Source: Sphingomonas sp. ATCC 31555
Lineage (GTDB): Bacteria > Pseudomonadota > Alphaproteobacteria > Sphingomonadales > Sphingomonadaceae
Assembly: GCF_000282895.1 (NCBI RefSeq)
Contig: NZ_ALBQ01000003.1
Span: forward strand, 62,001-126,000
DNA: 64,000 bases
Direction: 5' to 3'
Position 1 is the first letter of the stretch, and the number at the start of each line of letters is the position of its first letter. Of this stretch, positions 43,377 to 53,801 are shown piece by piece. Made by a program: the position numbers and the translations under genes. The notes under the pieces are model-generated. The model did no database searches. It saw only the letters and a list, made by a program, of their open reading frames with translations, and was not told where the DNA came from.

Positions 43377-46159
43377 CAGAAGTTGACCCGCACGCCGGCA
43401 GCGTAACGGCGGCCGAAGCGCTCCCATTCGATCGTCTGCGACTTGATCGTCGGGGTGGGCGTGCCGGTGGCGGTGAGCAGGTTGCCCGGCTCGGCATAGC
43501 GGCGGCCCGGCTGATCGAGCACGTTCTGCACGTCGACATAGACTTCGAAGCGCTTGGTGATCGCATAGCGCGCCGAAATGTCCATCTCTTCGTCCGCCGC
43601 CCAATAGGTATCGCCGGCGTCGGTGAGATCGTCGGCGATCGTGTCCAGCCAGTCGCTGCGGCGCTGGTACTGGACGCGGAGCGACAGGCCGTATTTTTCG
43701 TAATAGCCGCCGATATTGTAGACCATGTCCGACGTGCCGGGCAGGCGCACCCTGCGCGCCGGGACCGCGCTGCCCAGGGCCGGCTTCGTCACCTGACTGT
43801 CGTTGAGCGTCACGTTGGCGGAGATGCCGAAGCCGCCCATCCAGTCCGGCAGGCCCAGCGCGTTCGTCCAGGGCTCGAGCTGCAGCTGCGCTGCCGCCTC
43901 GGCGCCGAAGATGCGCCCATCGCCGCCATTGGTGATGCCGGTGAAGACATAGGCGGAGCGATCGATGCCGTTCGTATCCAGCGCGTTCGAGCCGAAGGTG
44001 CGCGACTGGCGGTACAGCACGTCTTCCACCCGCTTGTAGAAGACGCCGGCCATCAGATAGCCCTGCGGGCGGAGATACCATTCGAAATAGCCGTCGACGC
44101 CATAGGCGCGCTCGGGCTTCACCGCAGGGTTGCCGCCGGAGATCGTCTGGTTGGGATCGTTGATCACGACGTTCGGGCGGAGCTGGTCGTAATCGCCGCG
44201 CGCGCCGCCCGAGTTGAACGACAGGCGCAGCTTCTTGGTATCGTCGACATTGTAGTTGATGTGGAGGCTGGGGAAGGCGAGCGTCTGGCTCGACTCCGCC
44301 GTGACCAGGCCGGTGGTGGTGCCCAGCGTCGCCACGGCCTTGCCGCGATTCTCCAGCCGCTCGACACGGACGCCGCCGAGGATCGAGCCCCAGTCGTAGC
44401 GCAGCGTGCCCATCAGATAGCCGGCATAGATGCGCTCGCGCACGTCATAGTTGTTCGCGGTGTTGGGCGTGAACGCGTATTGGCCGCGCGCCGAATTGGC
44501 CACGGCGCGCATCTTGTCTTCGTCGAAATAGCGGAAGGTATAATCCATCGGCAGCGCGCCGGCGAACGGCTCGTCGAGCGAAAAAGCGGCGTAGTTGGTG
44601 GGAATGCCGACGCTGGCAAGCTGGGCTGAGGTGTTGAGCAGGATCTGCTTTTCGTCCGCCACCTTGGTCCGCTGATCGAACTGGAAGCCGGCCTTGAACA
44701 CCGCATCGCTGCCAAGGAAGCGGGCCTCGCGCGACAGCACCAGCCGGCCGGTATAAGCCTTGGTGGTGTCGATCGCGTCGAGCACGGTGAGCGACGACGG
44801 CGCCTTGGTGAAGCTGTCGACCGCCACCACGCGGGTACCGGCCGAATAGCGGGTGGGGCCGCTTAGCTGGATCGTGTTGAACAGCAGCAGGCGCGAGCGG
44901 TTCGGATCGCTGAAATCATAGCCGACGGTGGGGCGCAGCGTGCGGGTGCTGGGGCTGTCCCACGCGATTTCGCCGACGACCGAGCGATCGTCCTTCGATT
45001 CGGTGTAGTTGCCCACCCAGGAAAGATGCCAGCCCGGTGCGAAATCATGCTCGCCGACCACGCTGTTGGTGAAGATCGACTGGCGGAAGGCGCGCAGAGT
45101 GGAGCGCTGGCGAATGTCGATGCCGTAGATCGTGCCGCGCTGGGGCGTGTTGCCGATGCACACATCGGCATAGCCGGTGGTGGTCGGCGTCGGATTGGCG
45201 GTGCGGGCGCAATCGGTGGTGCTGGAGACGAGATCGCTCTGCCGATCGTCCAGGTCGAAGCGGTAATTGTCGCGCGCTTCGTCGTCCTTGAAGATGGTGT
45301 AGATCGAACGCAGCGAGATAGTGTTCTGATCGTCGGGCTTGTAGTCGACGCGACCCGAGGCCGACCAGTTGCGGCGGGTGAGGCGATAGAGCTTGTTCTC
45401 GGCTTCCGCCGCCCAGAAGCGCGTGGCGTTCCCAGGACGCTGATCCTGCGAGACGCGCTCGTAATCGGTCTCGAAATTGTCGGTGATCATGCCGCGCTGG
45501 AAATAGCTGCCCGACACCAGCACGCCGAGTTCGCCTTCGCCCACCTTGAAGCGTTGCGACGCCACGGCCGACGCTTCGTACTGCTTGCGGTCGCCCAGTT
45601 CGGCGATGCCGTAGCCCGCCTTGCCGGCGAAGTGCGCTCCGCTGTAGTCGAACGCCGAACGGGTGACGACGTTGACATTGCCTGCTACCGTTTCGCCAGT
45701 CATGTCCGGCGTCACCGCCTTGGAGACGATGATCTGCGAGGCGATCGCCGACGGGATCGAATCGAAGCGCGCATCGCGGCCTTCGGGGCTGACCACGGTG
45801 ATCCCGTCGAACGACAGCGTCGTCCAGTAGTTGGGCGAACCGCGCAGCGAAATGTAGCGCGCCTGGCCCTGATCGCGCTCGACGGCGATGCCGGGCAGGC
45901 GGCTGGCGGCCTGGGCGATGTTCTGATCGGGCAGGCGGCCGACACTGTCTGCGGCAGACACGGTAACAAGCGAGTCCGACGCGCGCTGGATGCGCAGCGC
46001 GAGCGATTCCGATTCAGCGATCGGACGCGCGCCGGTGACGATGATTTCCTGCGGAACGTCGTTTTGCTGCTGCGTCGTCTGCGCGGTCGCGGCCGTTGCG
46101 AAGATGCACGCCAATACGCTCGCGCCGGACGCGAGCAGCCCCTTGGTCTGCGATGTCAT
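43376..46159 (-). CDS. TonB-dependent receptor of phytase operon
   Basis: A 927-residue TonB-dependent receptor of the large Xanthomonas/Caulobacter class. ATG 46159 has GGGGG upstream and opens a signal peptide ending ATAATAQ. TonB box QEIIVTGARP; plug segments DSVGRLPDQNIAQAASRLPG and SIPSAIASQIIVSKAVTPDM; barrel ending FGRRYAAGVRVNF. The gene overlaps the phytase start. The Pho-box at 46231-46248 indicates induction by phosphate starvation. It probably imports phytate or its inositol-phosphate products, inferred from the neighbour. Confidence 0.93.
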   Translation of the reverse strand: MTSQTKGLLASGASVLACIFATAATAQTTQQQNDVPQEIIVTGARPIAESESLALRIQRASDSLVTVSAADSVGRLPDQNIAQAASRLPGIAVERDQGQARYISLRGSPNYWTTLSFDGITVVSPEGRDARFDSIPSAIASQIIVSKAVTPDMTGETVAGNVNVVTRSAFDYSGAHFAGKAGYGIAELGDRKQYEASAVASQRFKVGEGELGVLVSGSYFQRGMITDNFETDYERVSQDQRPGNATRFWAAEAENKLYRLTRRNWSASGRVDYKPDDQNTISLRSIYTIFKDDEARDNYRFDLDDRQSDLVSSTTDCARTANPTPTTTGYADVCIGNTPQRGTIYGIDIRQRSTLRAFRQSIFTNSVVGEHDFAPGWHLSWVGNYTESKDDRSVVGEIAWDSPSTRTLRPTVGYDFSDPNRSRLLLFNTIQLSGPTRYSAGTRVVAVDSFTKAPSSLTVLDAIDTTKAYTGRLVLSREARFLGSDAVFKAGFQFDQRTKVADEKQILLNTSAQLASVGIPTNYAAFSLDEPFAGALPMDYTFRYFDEDKMRAVANSARGQYAFTPNTANNYDVRERIYAGYLMGTLRYDWGSILGGVRVERLENRGKAVATLGTTTGLVTAESSQTLAFPSLHINYNVDDTKKLRLSFNSGGARGDYDQLRPNVVINDPNQTISGGNPAVKPERAYGVDGYFEWYLRPQGYLMAGVFYKRVEDVLYRQSRTFGSNALDTNGIDRSAYVFTGITNGGDGRIFGAEAAAQLQLEPWTNALGLPDWMGGFGISANVTLNDSQVTKPALGSAVPARRVRLPGTSDMVYNIGGYYEKYGLSLRVQYQRRSDWLDTIADDLTDAGDTYWAADEEMDISARYAITKRFEVYVDVQNVLDQPGRRYAEPGNLLTATGTPTPTIKSQTIEWERFGRRYAAGVRVNF

Positions 46160-46230
46160 TGAAGCCCCCTGAATCAGCTTTGTTTGCGGAGGCCGGTATG
46201 CTTGCTGCACGTCAATCTCGTTGCGTTTCC

Positions 46231-46248
46231 GCAACAGTTTTGTGACAG
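46231..46248 (-). promoter_or_regulatory. Pho box upstream of TonB receptor-phytase operon
   Basis: Read on the minus strand, CTGTCACAAAACTGTTGC matches the PhoB tandem-repeat consensus (CTGTCATAAAACTGTCAT) at 14 of 18 positions, including both CTGT half-sites spaced 11 bp apart. It lies 72 bases upstream of the receptor ATG. Confidence 0.75.
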
Positions 46249-46384
46249 AGTCCAGTCGCGAGACACATCGCAGCCACTCCCTGCGGGAGACAGGTTTCGA
46301 CGTGTGCAGCGCCGATATCGGCGGCTTTACCCTTGCGCCGGGCGGGGTGCCGGGCCCTAATGGCGGCGGAGAGGAGCCTGGGCC

Positions 46385-49300
46385 ATGCCGGATATGCCGG
46401 CACCGTTACTCATTATCGCCGCCATCGCCTTTGCATCGGCGATGTTCCTGCTCGCCGGCTATGTCGAGCGGCGGCGCGCGCGGTTCGCCGCCGGGCGCTG
46501 GCGGGCGAGCGCGTATGCGTTGGGGCTGGGCGTCTATTGTACCAGCTGGACCTTTTACGGCGCGGTCGGCAGTGCAGCCTATGACGGCTGGAGCTATCTG
46601 CCGATCTACCTGGGGCCGGCGCTGCTGTTCCTGCTGGCACCTCGGCTGCTCGTCCGCATCGCCGAGGCCGCGCGCGAGGAAGGTGCGACCAGCGTTTCCG
46701 ATCTGATCGGCGCGCGTTTCGGCAGGAGCCGCGGGCTTGCCGCACTGGTGACCGTGACCGCGACGCTGGGCGTAATCCCCTATATCGCGCTGCAGCTTCG
46801 TTCGATCGGCCAGGCGTTCGCGCTGGTCAGCGGATCGGGCCATGCCTTTGTGGCGATGCTGACGGCTGCACTGCTGCTGGCGCTGTTCGCATTGCTGTTC
46901 GGCACGCGGCGTTTCGATCGGGCCGGGCGCAACGAGGGTCTGCTGTACGCCACGGCGGCGGAATCGGTGTTCAAGCTGCTGGCGCTTGCCGCTGTCGCCG
47001 GGCTGGCCCTTACGCTGTTGCTGGCGGCACCGGGCGCGGGGCGGACGAGCGTCGCTGCACTGGGCCGGCTATTTGCACCCGAACGTTTCGCCGGCGAGAC
47101 GCTGGTGATCGCAGCGCTGGCGATGGCGGCGGTGCTCGCGTTGCCGCGCCAATTCTATATCGGCGTGATCGAGGCACGGTCGCCCGCGGACATCTCCCGG
47201 GCGCGCTGGCCGTTCATCGGCTATCTGCTCGCCATGGCGCTGCTGGTGCCGCCGATCGCTATTGCCGGACTGGCGCTGGTGCCGGCGACGGTGCCGCCCG
47301 ATGCCTATGTGCTGGCGCTGCCGCTATCCGCCGGCATGCCCTCGCTGGCGCTGCTGGCGGCGCTGGGCGGATTTTCGGCGGCCACAGCGATGGTGGTGGT
47401 GGAGACGATCGCGCTCGCCACGATGATCTCAAACGATCTGATCGCCCCGCTGGTGCTGCGCCAGGCGCGGCTTGCCAGCCAGCCGGATCTGGGCGGGCTG
47501 CTGCTGCGAGTGCGGCGAGCGTCTGTGGTGGTTGTGATCGGCATGGCGCTGGCCTGGGCGCAGGCGGTACCCGCCGACTACCGGCTCGCCTCGATCGGAC
47601 ATATCGCCTTTGCAGCGATGGCGCAGTTCGCGCCGTTACTGCTGCTCGCGGCGCAGCGGCGCCATGGCGATGCGCTTGCCGCGATCGTGGCGCTGGCGAC
47701 GGGGCTGGTGCTTTGGCTCTACACGCTGGCGCTGCCGCCGATCCTGCCGCCCGCGCTGCTGGCGGCGCTGGCCGGCAGCCCGATCGATCCGCGCCACCTG
47801 CTGGGCATCGGTGCGATGTCGCCGCTGGTGCACGGCGTGGTCTGGAGCCTGGGTGCCAATCTGGCGGTGTTCGCGCTGCTTTCGGCGCGCGGGATCGGCG
47901 CATCGCTGCCGCGCCTGCCGCTGCGCCAACGGGTGGGCACGGTGCACGACATGGCCGGGCTGATTGCCTTTACCGGTCGTTTCGTGGGACAGGAGCGAGC
48001 GGCGACCACCTTCGCCGGCAGCGCGGCGGACGCCCCAGTGGGCGCGGCGGAGGCGCGGCGAGCGGAACGGCTGATCGCGGGCGTGGTGGGCGCGCCTTCG
48101 GCACGGGCGCTGGTCGCATCGGCGCTGGCCGGCGAGCGGCTGGGGCCGGAGGACGTCGCCCGGATGCTCGACGCCAGCGGGCAGAGCCTGCAATTCTCGA
48201 AATCGCTGCTCGCCGCGACGCTGGAGAATATCGACCCCGGCGTGAGCGTGATTGACGACGATCTGCGGCTGATCGCCTGGAACAGCCGCTATATCGAACT
48301 GTTCGATTATCCCCCCGGCATGGTGCGGGTGGGCACGCCGGTGGCCGATCTAATCCGGTTCAACGCCGAACGCGGCGATTGCGGCCCCGGCGAGATCGAG
48401 GCGCATGTCAGCCGCCGGCTCGCCCATCTGCGGCGCGGCGCCTCGCACAGCTTCGAACGCACGCGTTGGGATGGGCGCGTGCTCAAGACCGTGGGCGGGC
48501 CAATGCCGGGCGGCGGCTATGTGATGTGCTTCACCGACATTACCGCCGAAGCGCAGGCGCGCGCCGGGCTGGAACGGGCGCGTGCCGAGCTGGAGACGCG
48601 CGTGGCGGAGCGCACCGCCGCACTGCGCCGGCTGAACGCCGATCTTGCGGCGGCGACGCGCGACAAGACCCGCTTCCTGGCCGCCGCCAGCCACGACCTG
48701 CTCCAGCCGCTGCATGCCGCCCGCCTGTTCGCGGGGGCCCTGGACCATAGCGGCCCCGATGCCCCGATCGTCGCTCGTGTCGAGCAGTCGATCGGTGCGG
48801 CCGAAGAACTGCTCCGCGCGCTGCTCGACATCTCCAAGCTGGATGCCGGTGGTGTCGTGCCCGCGATCCAGCCCGTGGCGCTCGTACCGCTGCTGGCCGA
48901 TGTGGTCGCATCATTCCGCCCGATCGCCGAGGAAGCCGGACTCGCGTTGCGGCTGGGCCCGGCGGCCGGCGCCGTGCTGGCGGACCCGGTGCTACTCCGA
49001 TCGATCGTGCAGAACTTCGTCTCGAACGCGGTGCGCTACACCGGCACCGGTGGCGTGCTGGTGGGCGTGCGGCCTGCCGGTGCGTGCCTGCGCATCTGCG
49101 TCGTCGATACCGGCCCCGGCATTCCGGAAGACAAGCAGGCGGCAATCTTCCGCGAGTTCGAGCGGCTGGGCACCAGTGGCACCAGCGGCGTGGGGCTGGG
49201 CCTAGCGATTGTGGAGCGCAGTGCCCGGCTGATCGGAGGCACGATCGGGCTGCGCTCGCGTATCGATCGGGGCAGCATGTTCAGCATCGCCCTGCCGCGC

Positions 49301-49726
49301 GCGGAAGCGCCGTCCGTATTGCCGTCATTGCCCCCCGCCACGGCGCTGCCACCTGTCGCCGCCCGGCACGTGCTGGTGGTGGATGACCGGAACGAGATCC
49401 GCGAGGCGGCGCGGCTGCTGCTGGAACGCGCCGGCCACCGCGTCTACCTTGCCGCCACGGCCGCCGAGGCGATGGCGGCGGTGGCACAGACGGACGTCGC
49501 ACTGGTCGATTTCCATTTGGGGGAAGGACCGGACGGCATCGACCTGATCGGCCAGCTACGCGCAGCGCGGCCCGGCCTGCGCGCCGCGCTAGTGACAGCG
49601 GACACCGAGGAGGCGACGCGGGCCCGCGCCGCCGCCGCGTCCATTCCGCTGATTGCCAAGCCGGTGCAGCCGGCGGCGCTGCTGGCCTGGCTGGCCGAAG
49701 CCGAGCGGGCGCTCGCGGCCGAATAG
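46385..49726 (+). CDS. crbS: CrbS-like hybrid histidine kinase with SLC5 transporter-like domain
   Basis: A 1113-residue membrane kinase. The N-terminal 500 residues form about 13 helices resembling sodium/solute symporters (SLC5; YCTSWTFYGAVGSAAYDGWS near 50). A linker/STAC-type region leads to a PAS-like segment (NIDPGVSVIDDDLRLIAWNS, about 620). Then come HisKA with phospho-acceptor in SHDLLQPLHAAR (about 765), HATPase (QNFVSNAVRYTGTGGV and DTGPGIPEDKQAAIF), and a receiver (VLVVDDRNEIRE, ALVDFHLGEGPDG, conserved lysine in LIAKPVQP). This architecture is that of CrbS/MxtR kinases controlling acetate use. The cognate CrbR-like regulator and acs lie close by, supporting the assignment. Confidence 0.9.
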   Translation: MPDMPAPLLIIAAIAFASAMFLLAGYVERRRARFAAGRWRASAYALGLGVYCTSWTFYGAVGSAAYDGWSYLPIYLGPALLFLLAPRLLVRIAEAAREEGATSVSDLIGARFGRSRGLAALVTVTATLGVIPYIALQLRSIGQAFALVSGSGHAFVAMLTAALLLALFALLFGTRRFDRAGRNEGLLYATAAESVFKLLALAAVAGLALTLLLAAPGAGRTSVAALGRLFAPERFAGETLVIAALAMAAVLALPRQFYIGVIEARSPADISRARWPFIGYLLAMALLVPPIAIAGLALVPATVPPDAYVLALPLSAGMPSLALLAALGGFSAATAMVVVETIALATMISNDLIAPLVLRQARLASQPDLGGLLLRVRRASVVVVIGMALAWAQAVPADYRLASIGHIAFAAMAQFAPLLLLAAQRRHGDALAAIVALATGLVLWLYTLALPPILPPALLAALAGSPIDPRHLLGIGAMSPLVHGVVWSLGANLAVFALLSARGIGASLPRLPLRQRVGTVHDMAGLIAFTGRFVGQERAATTFAGSAADAPVGAAEARRAERLIAGVVGAPSARALVASALAGERLGPEDVARMLDASGQSLQFSKSLLAATLENIDPGVSVIDDDLRLIAWNSRYIELFDYPPGMVRVGTPVADLIRFNAERGDCGPGEIEAHVSRRLAHLRRGASHSFERTRWDGRVLKTVGGPMPGGGYVMCFTDITAEAQARAGLERARAELETRVAERTAALRRLNADLAAATRDKTRFLAAASHDLLQPLHAARLFAGALDHSGPDAPIVARVEQSIGAAEELLRALLDISKLDAGGVVPAIQPVALVPLLADVVASFRPIAEEAGLALRLGPAAGAVLADPVLLRSIVQNFVSNAVRYTGTGGVLVGVRPAGACLRICVVDTGPGIPEDKQAAIFREFERLGTSGTSGVGLGLAIVERSARLIGGTIGLRSRIDRGSMFSIALPRAEAPSVLPSLPPATALPPVAARHVLVVDDRNEIREAARLLLERAGHRVYLAATAAEAMAAVAQTDVALVDFHLGEGPDGIDLIGQLRAARPGLRAALVTADTEEATRARAAAASIPLIAKPVQPAALLAWLAEAERALAAE

Positions 49727-49735
49727 GTGCGTGGC

Positions 49736-50965
49736 TCAGCGCAGGACGAGTTGCGCCGTGGCGGCCGATTCCGGGTCCAGTCGCTCGAGCAGCGACTGCT
49801 GGATGGTGCGGGCAGTCCGCACCACCTTGCCCGCATAGGCCCGCTTGCCGTTGACGATCACGCGCACCGGGCGATCGAGGTCGACCAAGCGGTCCGACAG
49901 CCGCAAGGTGGTGCCGGCGGGCACGGTGCCGCTCAGCGTGATCGTCTGCCCGGCGACATCCGCCGTGATCATGTCGCCTTGGTGGGCTGCAGCCGCATCC
50001 GGGATCGCGAGCCAGTAGAAGCGCGGGTGCGTCACATCGTCCTGCCGCCACACAATGCGGCGGGGCCAAGGGTTGCGCGTGAAGCCCGCCATCCAGGGCA
50101 GCGCTTCCGCATCCTTGCCGCCCATCCAGTGCGGCAGGCCCGGATAAATGCGCGCCATATGAACGTATCCGTCCGGATCGGCCGCGTGCAGCCGGTCCAG
50201 CTCGGCATTCTTGTCGGCGGCGAGACGGTTGCGGCCATAGGCCGCGTCGGCGCCGCCCATGAAGATGGCGAAGGGCAGATTGCGCAGCCCGAGCAGCGAC
50301 GCGTCGTTGGGGTGGCCCGCCATCATCGCGGCTGCGGCAAACCGATCTGCCAGGCGCGGCGCGAGCTGCCACACGCCGTCGCCGCCGGCCGAATAGCCCA
50401 TCAGGTAGACCTTGTTGGGATCCACGCCGTTGAGCGCCACCTGCGCATCGATCAGTCGCTGGAACAGCGGATCGATATGGCCTTCGTGCCACAGGTTCCA
50501 GGTGTCGGTGGGGGCGCGCGGGGCGAGGTAGACGCCCTCCGCAGGCGTATATAGGCGGATCTGGTTGCGCCATTGCTGGTCGTTCACCGCCGGCTCGGCA
50601 TTGCCGCCGCCATGCATCGAGATCCACAGGCTGCGATGCCCGGGCGCGGCATCGCCAAAGGTCTTGCTCTCCCATTTCAGCGTCTTACCGCCGATGCTGA
50701 TCTGCTTAGCGGCCATCGCGTTGCCCTCGGCAGCTGCGACTACCCGGGTTCGTGCGGCAGCGAGCAGCGCCAGGGCGCGGCTCGCTTCGGCCTTGGACAA
50801 GGGGCGGGCGAGCGCGGGATCGTCGAGGCGACGCGTAGCTTCCGGTCGGGCGAGCCAGGCTTCGATCGCGGCCAGCGGCGCGGCGGCGGAGCGGTCGGGC
50901 GGCGGCGCAGCGGCAGCGAGGGGAGCGACGAGGCTGAGGGCGAGGGGGAGGATGATGGCACGCAT
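49736..50965 (-). CDS. Exported alpha/beta-hydrolase esterase (PHB-depolymerase/esterase-like)
   Basis: A 409-residue secreted alpha/beta-hydrolase. A signal peptide (residues 1-19, ending PLAAA) is followed by an alpha-helical region and then the hydrolase fold: the oxyanion strand SLWISMHGGGNAEP, nucleophile elbow GYSAGGDG (Ser, about residue 200), and a histidine-rich stretch (GLPHWMGGKDAEALPW) that can supply the catalytic His. Its C-terminal 100 residues look like a beta domain. It stands between the convergent CrbS-like kinase gene and the CrbR-like gene, co-directional with the latter. A role in supplying short acids to the acetate module is plausible but unproved. Confidence 0.8.
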   Translation of the reverse strand: MRAIILPLALSLVAPLAAAAPPPDRSAAAPLAAIEAWLARPEATRRLDDPALARPLSKAEASRALALLAAARTRVVAAAEGNAMAAKQISIGGKTLKWESKTFGDAAPGHRSLWISMHGGGNAEPAVNDQQWRNQIRLYTPAEGVYLAPRAPTDTWNLWHEGHIDPLFQRLIDAQVALNGVDPNKVYLMGYSAGGDGVWQLAPRLADRFAAAAMMAGHPNDASLLGLRNLPFAIFMGGADAAYGRNRLAADKNAELDRLHAADPDGYVHMARIYPGLPHWMGGKDAEALPWMAGFTRNPWPRRIVWRQDDVTHPRFYWLAIPDAAAAHQGDMITADVAGQTITLSGTVPAGTTLRLSDRLVDLDRPVRVIVNGKRAYAGKVVRTARTIQQSLLERLDPESAATAQLVLR

Positions 50966-51051
50966 CGCGGCACCTTAGCCGCGGCGGAGCCCATGTCGAG
51001 CGTTTTGGACTGGGTTTGGATGGCTTTTGGTGTTGCGCTGGTCTCGTGTCG

Positions 51052-51672
51052 TCAGGCCGGGCCGCCGAGGCCGAGTGCGCGCGCGGCGAGCACCGCCTGG
51101 GTTCGGTTCTGCACGTCCAGCTTGCGCAGAATGCCGGTCATGTGCGCCTTCACCGTCGCTTCGCTGATGCCGAGATCGAAGGCGATCTGCTTGTTCAGTC
51201 GTCCCGCAAGCACGCCCAGCAGGACCTTGAGCTGCATCGGCGAGAGGCTGGCGACTTGTCCCGCGACCGGATCGAGCTCCGGGTCCGGCCGGGCGGCGAT
51301 CGTCTCGCCGGCCAGCGCGCGCGTGATTGCCACTTCGATCGCGGAGAGATCGGCGCCCTTGCCGATGAAGCCTACCGCTCCAAAGGCGCGGACCTGCTGC
51401 GCTGCGTCGCCTTCGCTGGCACTGGAGATGACGAGGATCGGCACCGCGGGCCGTTCGGCATGGAGCAACGCCACGCCGGAATAGCCGACGGCGCCGGGCA
51501 TCTGCAGGTCCAGCAGGATCAGCGCCAGATCCTCGGCGGCCACTGCCGCTTCCACTGCGCGGCCGAGCGTGCCTGCCTCGACGATCCGCGCATCCGGCCG
51601 CACGCGGCTGGCCGCCAGGACGAGCGCCTGGCGGAACAGCGGGTGGTCGTCGGCTATCAGGATCGTCGGCAT
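51052..51672 (-). CDS. crbR: CrbR-like LuxR-family response regulator
   Basis: A 206-residue NarL/LuxR-type response regulator. ATG 51672 overlaps the acs stop (TGATG); a GTG one codon earlier is possible. The receiver has acidic residues in ILIADDHPLFR, the phospho-acceptor Asp in LILLDLQMPG, and the lysine in FIGKGADL. The DNA-binding helix-turn-helix reads LSPMQLKVLLGVLAGRLNKQ then LGISEATVKAHMTGILRKLD. Linked to acs and near an SLC5-fused kinase, it fits CrbR, the activator of acetyl-CoA synthetase genes. Co-transcription with acs suggests feedback. Confidence 0.9.
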   Translation of the reverse strand: MPTILIADDHPLFRQALVLAASRVRPDARIVEAGTLGRAVEAAVAAEDLALILLDLQMPGAVGYSGVALLHAERPAVPILVISSASEGDAAQQVRAFGAVGFIGKGADLSAIEVAITRALAGETIAARPDPELDPVAGQVASLSPMQLKVLLGVLAGRLNKQIAFDLGISEATVKAHMTGILRKLDVQNRTQAVLAARALGLGGPA

Positions 51673-53618
51673 CACGCCGCCACTAGTGGCCTATTCTCCA
51701 GCAGGTTGTCGACTACGGAGGGATCCGCGAGCGTCGAGGTGTCGCCCAGACTGCCGATCTCGCCCTCGGCGATCTTGCGCAGGATGCGGCGCATGATCTT
51801 GCCGCTCCGCGTCTTGGGCAGGGCAGGGGCGAACTGGATCACGTCCGGCGTCGCGATCGGGCCGATCTCGTGGCGCACCCATTGCACCAGCTCGCGCCGC
51901 AGGGTTTCGCTTTCCGCTTCGCCGGCATTCAGCGTGACATAGGCGTAGATGCCCTGGCCCTTGATCGCATGGGGCATGCCGACCACCGCCGCCTCGGCCA
52001 CCCGGGCATGCGCGACGAGCGCGCTTTCGACCTCCGCTGTGCCCATGCGATGGCCAGAGACGTTGATCACATCGTCGATACGCCCGGTGATCCAGTAATA
52101 GCCGTCCGCGTCCCGCCGGCAGCCGTCGCCGGTGAAGTATTTCCCGGGGAAGGTGGTGAAATAGGTCTGGAAGAAGCGTTCGTGATCGCCCCAAACGGTG
52201 CGCATCTGCCCAGGCCAGCTGTCGGTGAGGACCAGACAGCCTTCGGTAGCGCCTTCCAGCACGGTGCCGTCATTGTCGACGATCTGCGGCAGCACGCCGA
52301 ACATCGGCTTGCTGGCGCTGCCGGGCTTGAGATCGGTGGCGCCAGGCAGCGGGGTGATCATCGCGCCGCCCGTTTCAGTCTGCCACCAGGTATCGACGAT
52401 CGGGCAGCGCCCCTCACCGACGACGCGGTGATACCATTCCCAGGCTTCCGGGTTGATCGGTTCGCCCACCGATCCCAGCAGCTTGATCGAGGCGCGCGAG
52501 GTGCGCGTCACATAGTCGTCGCCCTCCCGCATCAGCGCACGCAACGCCGTGGGCGCGGCATAGAAGATGTTGACCTGAAACCGATCGCACACCTGCCAGA
52601 AGCGGCTGGCGTCGGGCCAGCTTGGCACGCCTTCGAACATCACGGTCGTGGCGCCATTGGCCAGCGGGCCATAGACGACATAGCTGTGCCCGGTGACCCA
52701 GCCGATGTCCGCCGCGCACCAGAAGACGTCGCCGGGGCGATAATCGAACACATATTGGTGGGTCATCGCCACCCAGACCAGATAGCCGCCGCTGGTGTGC
52801 AGCACGCCCTTCGGCTTGCCGGTGGAACCGGAGGTGTAGAGGATGAACAGCGGGTCTTCGGCGTTCATCGGTTCGGGCGGGCATTCGGCATCCACGGTTT
52901 CGCGAGCGTCGTGCCACCACAGGTCGCGCCCCGCCTGCATGGCCACGGCCGGATTGCCGGTGCGGCGCACGACCAGCACCTTCTGCACGGAGGTGCAATG
53001 CGCGAGCGCCTCGTCGACATTGGCCTTGAGCGGTACCGTCTTGCCGCCGCGTAACCCTTCATCGGCGGTAATCACCAGCGTAGAGTCGCAATCCTGGATA
53101 CGGCCGGCGAGTGCGTCGGGCGAAAAACCGCCGAACACCACCGAATGGATCGCGCCGATCCGCGCACAAGCGAGCATCGCCATCGCGGCTTCGGGGATCA
53201 TCGGCATGTAGAGCGTTACGCGGCTGCCCTTGCGCACCCCGAGCGCCTTCAGCACGTTCGCCATCCGGCATACTTCACCGTGCAGTTCGCGATAGCTGAT
53301 CGTGCGCGTGACGCCGGGCGCATCGGCTTCCCACAGGATCGCCGGGCTGTCGCCACGTTCGGCCAGATGCCGGTCGAGGCAGTTGGCCGAGACGTTGAGC
53401 ATCCCATCCTCGAACCAGCGGATGCCGAAATCGGCTTCGTCGAACGATGTGTTCTTCACCACGGTGAAGGGCTGCATCCAGTCGATCCGCTGTGCCTCCT
53501 CGCGCCAGAAGCCGTCGGGATCGCCGGCCGCGCGGGCATAGCGCGCTTCGTAGCGGGCCGCGTCGATGAACGCGCGATCGGCCCATTCTGCCGGAACCTT
53601 GTGCGTGATCGTGCTCAT
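51672..53618 (-). CDS. acs: Acetyl-CoA synthetase (AMP-forming)
   Basis: A 648-residue enzyme making acetyl-CoA from acetate, ATP and CoA in the cytoplasm (propionate is a possible alternative substrate). Motifs: the AMP-binding P-loop [20 protein letters not shown] in the acyl pocket (Trp favours acetate), [20 protein letters not shown], and the acetylatable lysine in [15 protein letters not shown]. Length is standard. The ribosome site GGGAGAGG precedes ATG 53618. It is divergent from a porin-transporter pair, with a GGTCGAAC inverted repeat between, and is coupled to the response regulator gene. Confidence 0.96.
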   Translation of the reverse strand: MSTITHKVPAEWADRAFIDAARYEARYARAAGDPDGFWREEAQRIDWMQPFTVVKNTSFDEADFGIRWFEDGMLNVSANCLDRHLAERGDSPAILWEADAPGVTRTISYRELHGEVCRMANVLKALGVRKGSRVTLYMPMIPEAAMAMLACARIGAIHSVVFGGFSPDALAGRIQDCDSTLVITADEGLRGGKTVPLKANVDEALAHCTSVQKVLVVRRTGNPAVAMQAGRDLWWHDARETVDAECPPEPMNAEDPLFILYTSGSTGKPKGVLHTSGGYLVWVAMTHQYVFDYRPGDVFWCAADIGWVTGHSYVVYGPLANGATTVMFEGVPSWPDASRFWQVCDRFQVNIFYAAPTALRALMREGDDYVTRTSRASIKLLGSVGEPINPEAWEWYHRVVGEGRCPIVDTWWQTETGGAMITPLPGATDLKPGSASKPMFGVLPQIVDNDGTVLEGATEGCLVLTDSWPGQMRTVWGDHERFFQTYFTTFPGKYFTGDGCRRDADGYYWITGRIDDVINVSGHRMGTAEVESALVAHARVAEAAVVGMPHAIKGQGIYAYVTLNAGEAESETLRRELVQWVRHEIGPIATPDVIQFAPALPKTRSGKIMRRILRKIAEGEIGSLGDTSTLADPSVVDNLLENRPLVAA

Positions 53619-53680
53619 AGTGCCTCTCCCATTTTGCCGGAACGGTAAGGCAGCGCACGGCGCGGCGCACCTTGGCCAAA

Positions 53681-53711
53681 GGTCGAACATCGCGGCCCGG
53701 CAGGTTCGACC
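53681..53711. promoter_or_regulatory. Candidate CrbR-type operator between acs and porin genes
   Basis: Perfect inverted repeat GGTCGAAC-N15-GTTCGACC (53681-53688 and 53704-53711), half-site centres 23 bp apart, in the 183-base divergent promoter region. It lies 63 bases from the acs ATG and 91 from the porin ATG, suiting an activator of both. Binding by the neighbouring CrbR-like protein is inferred. Confidence 0.55.
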
Positions 53712-53801
53712 AAGGTCTATCTGGTGCGAGGACCCGGCTCGCGGCGATGTTGCAAGCTCCGGAAAGACTTGGGGGGATCCGAGCAAGACCGGGAGAGGAT
53801 T

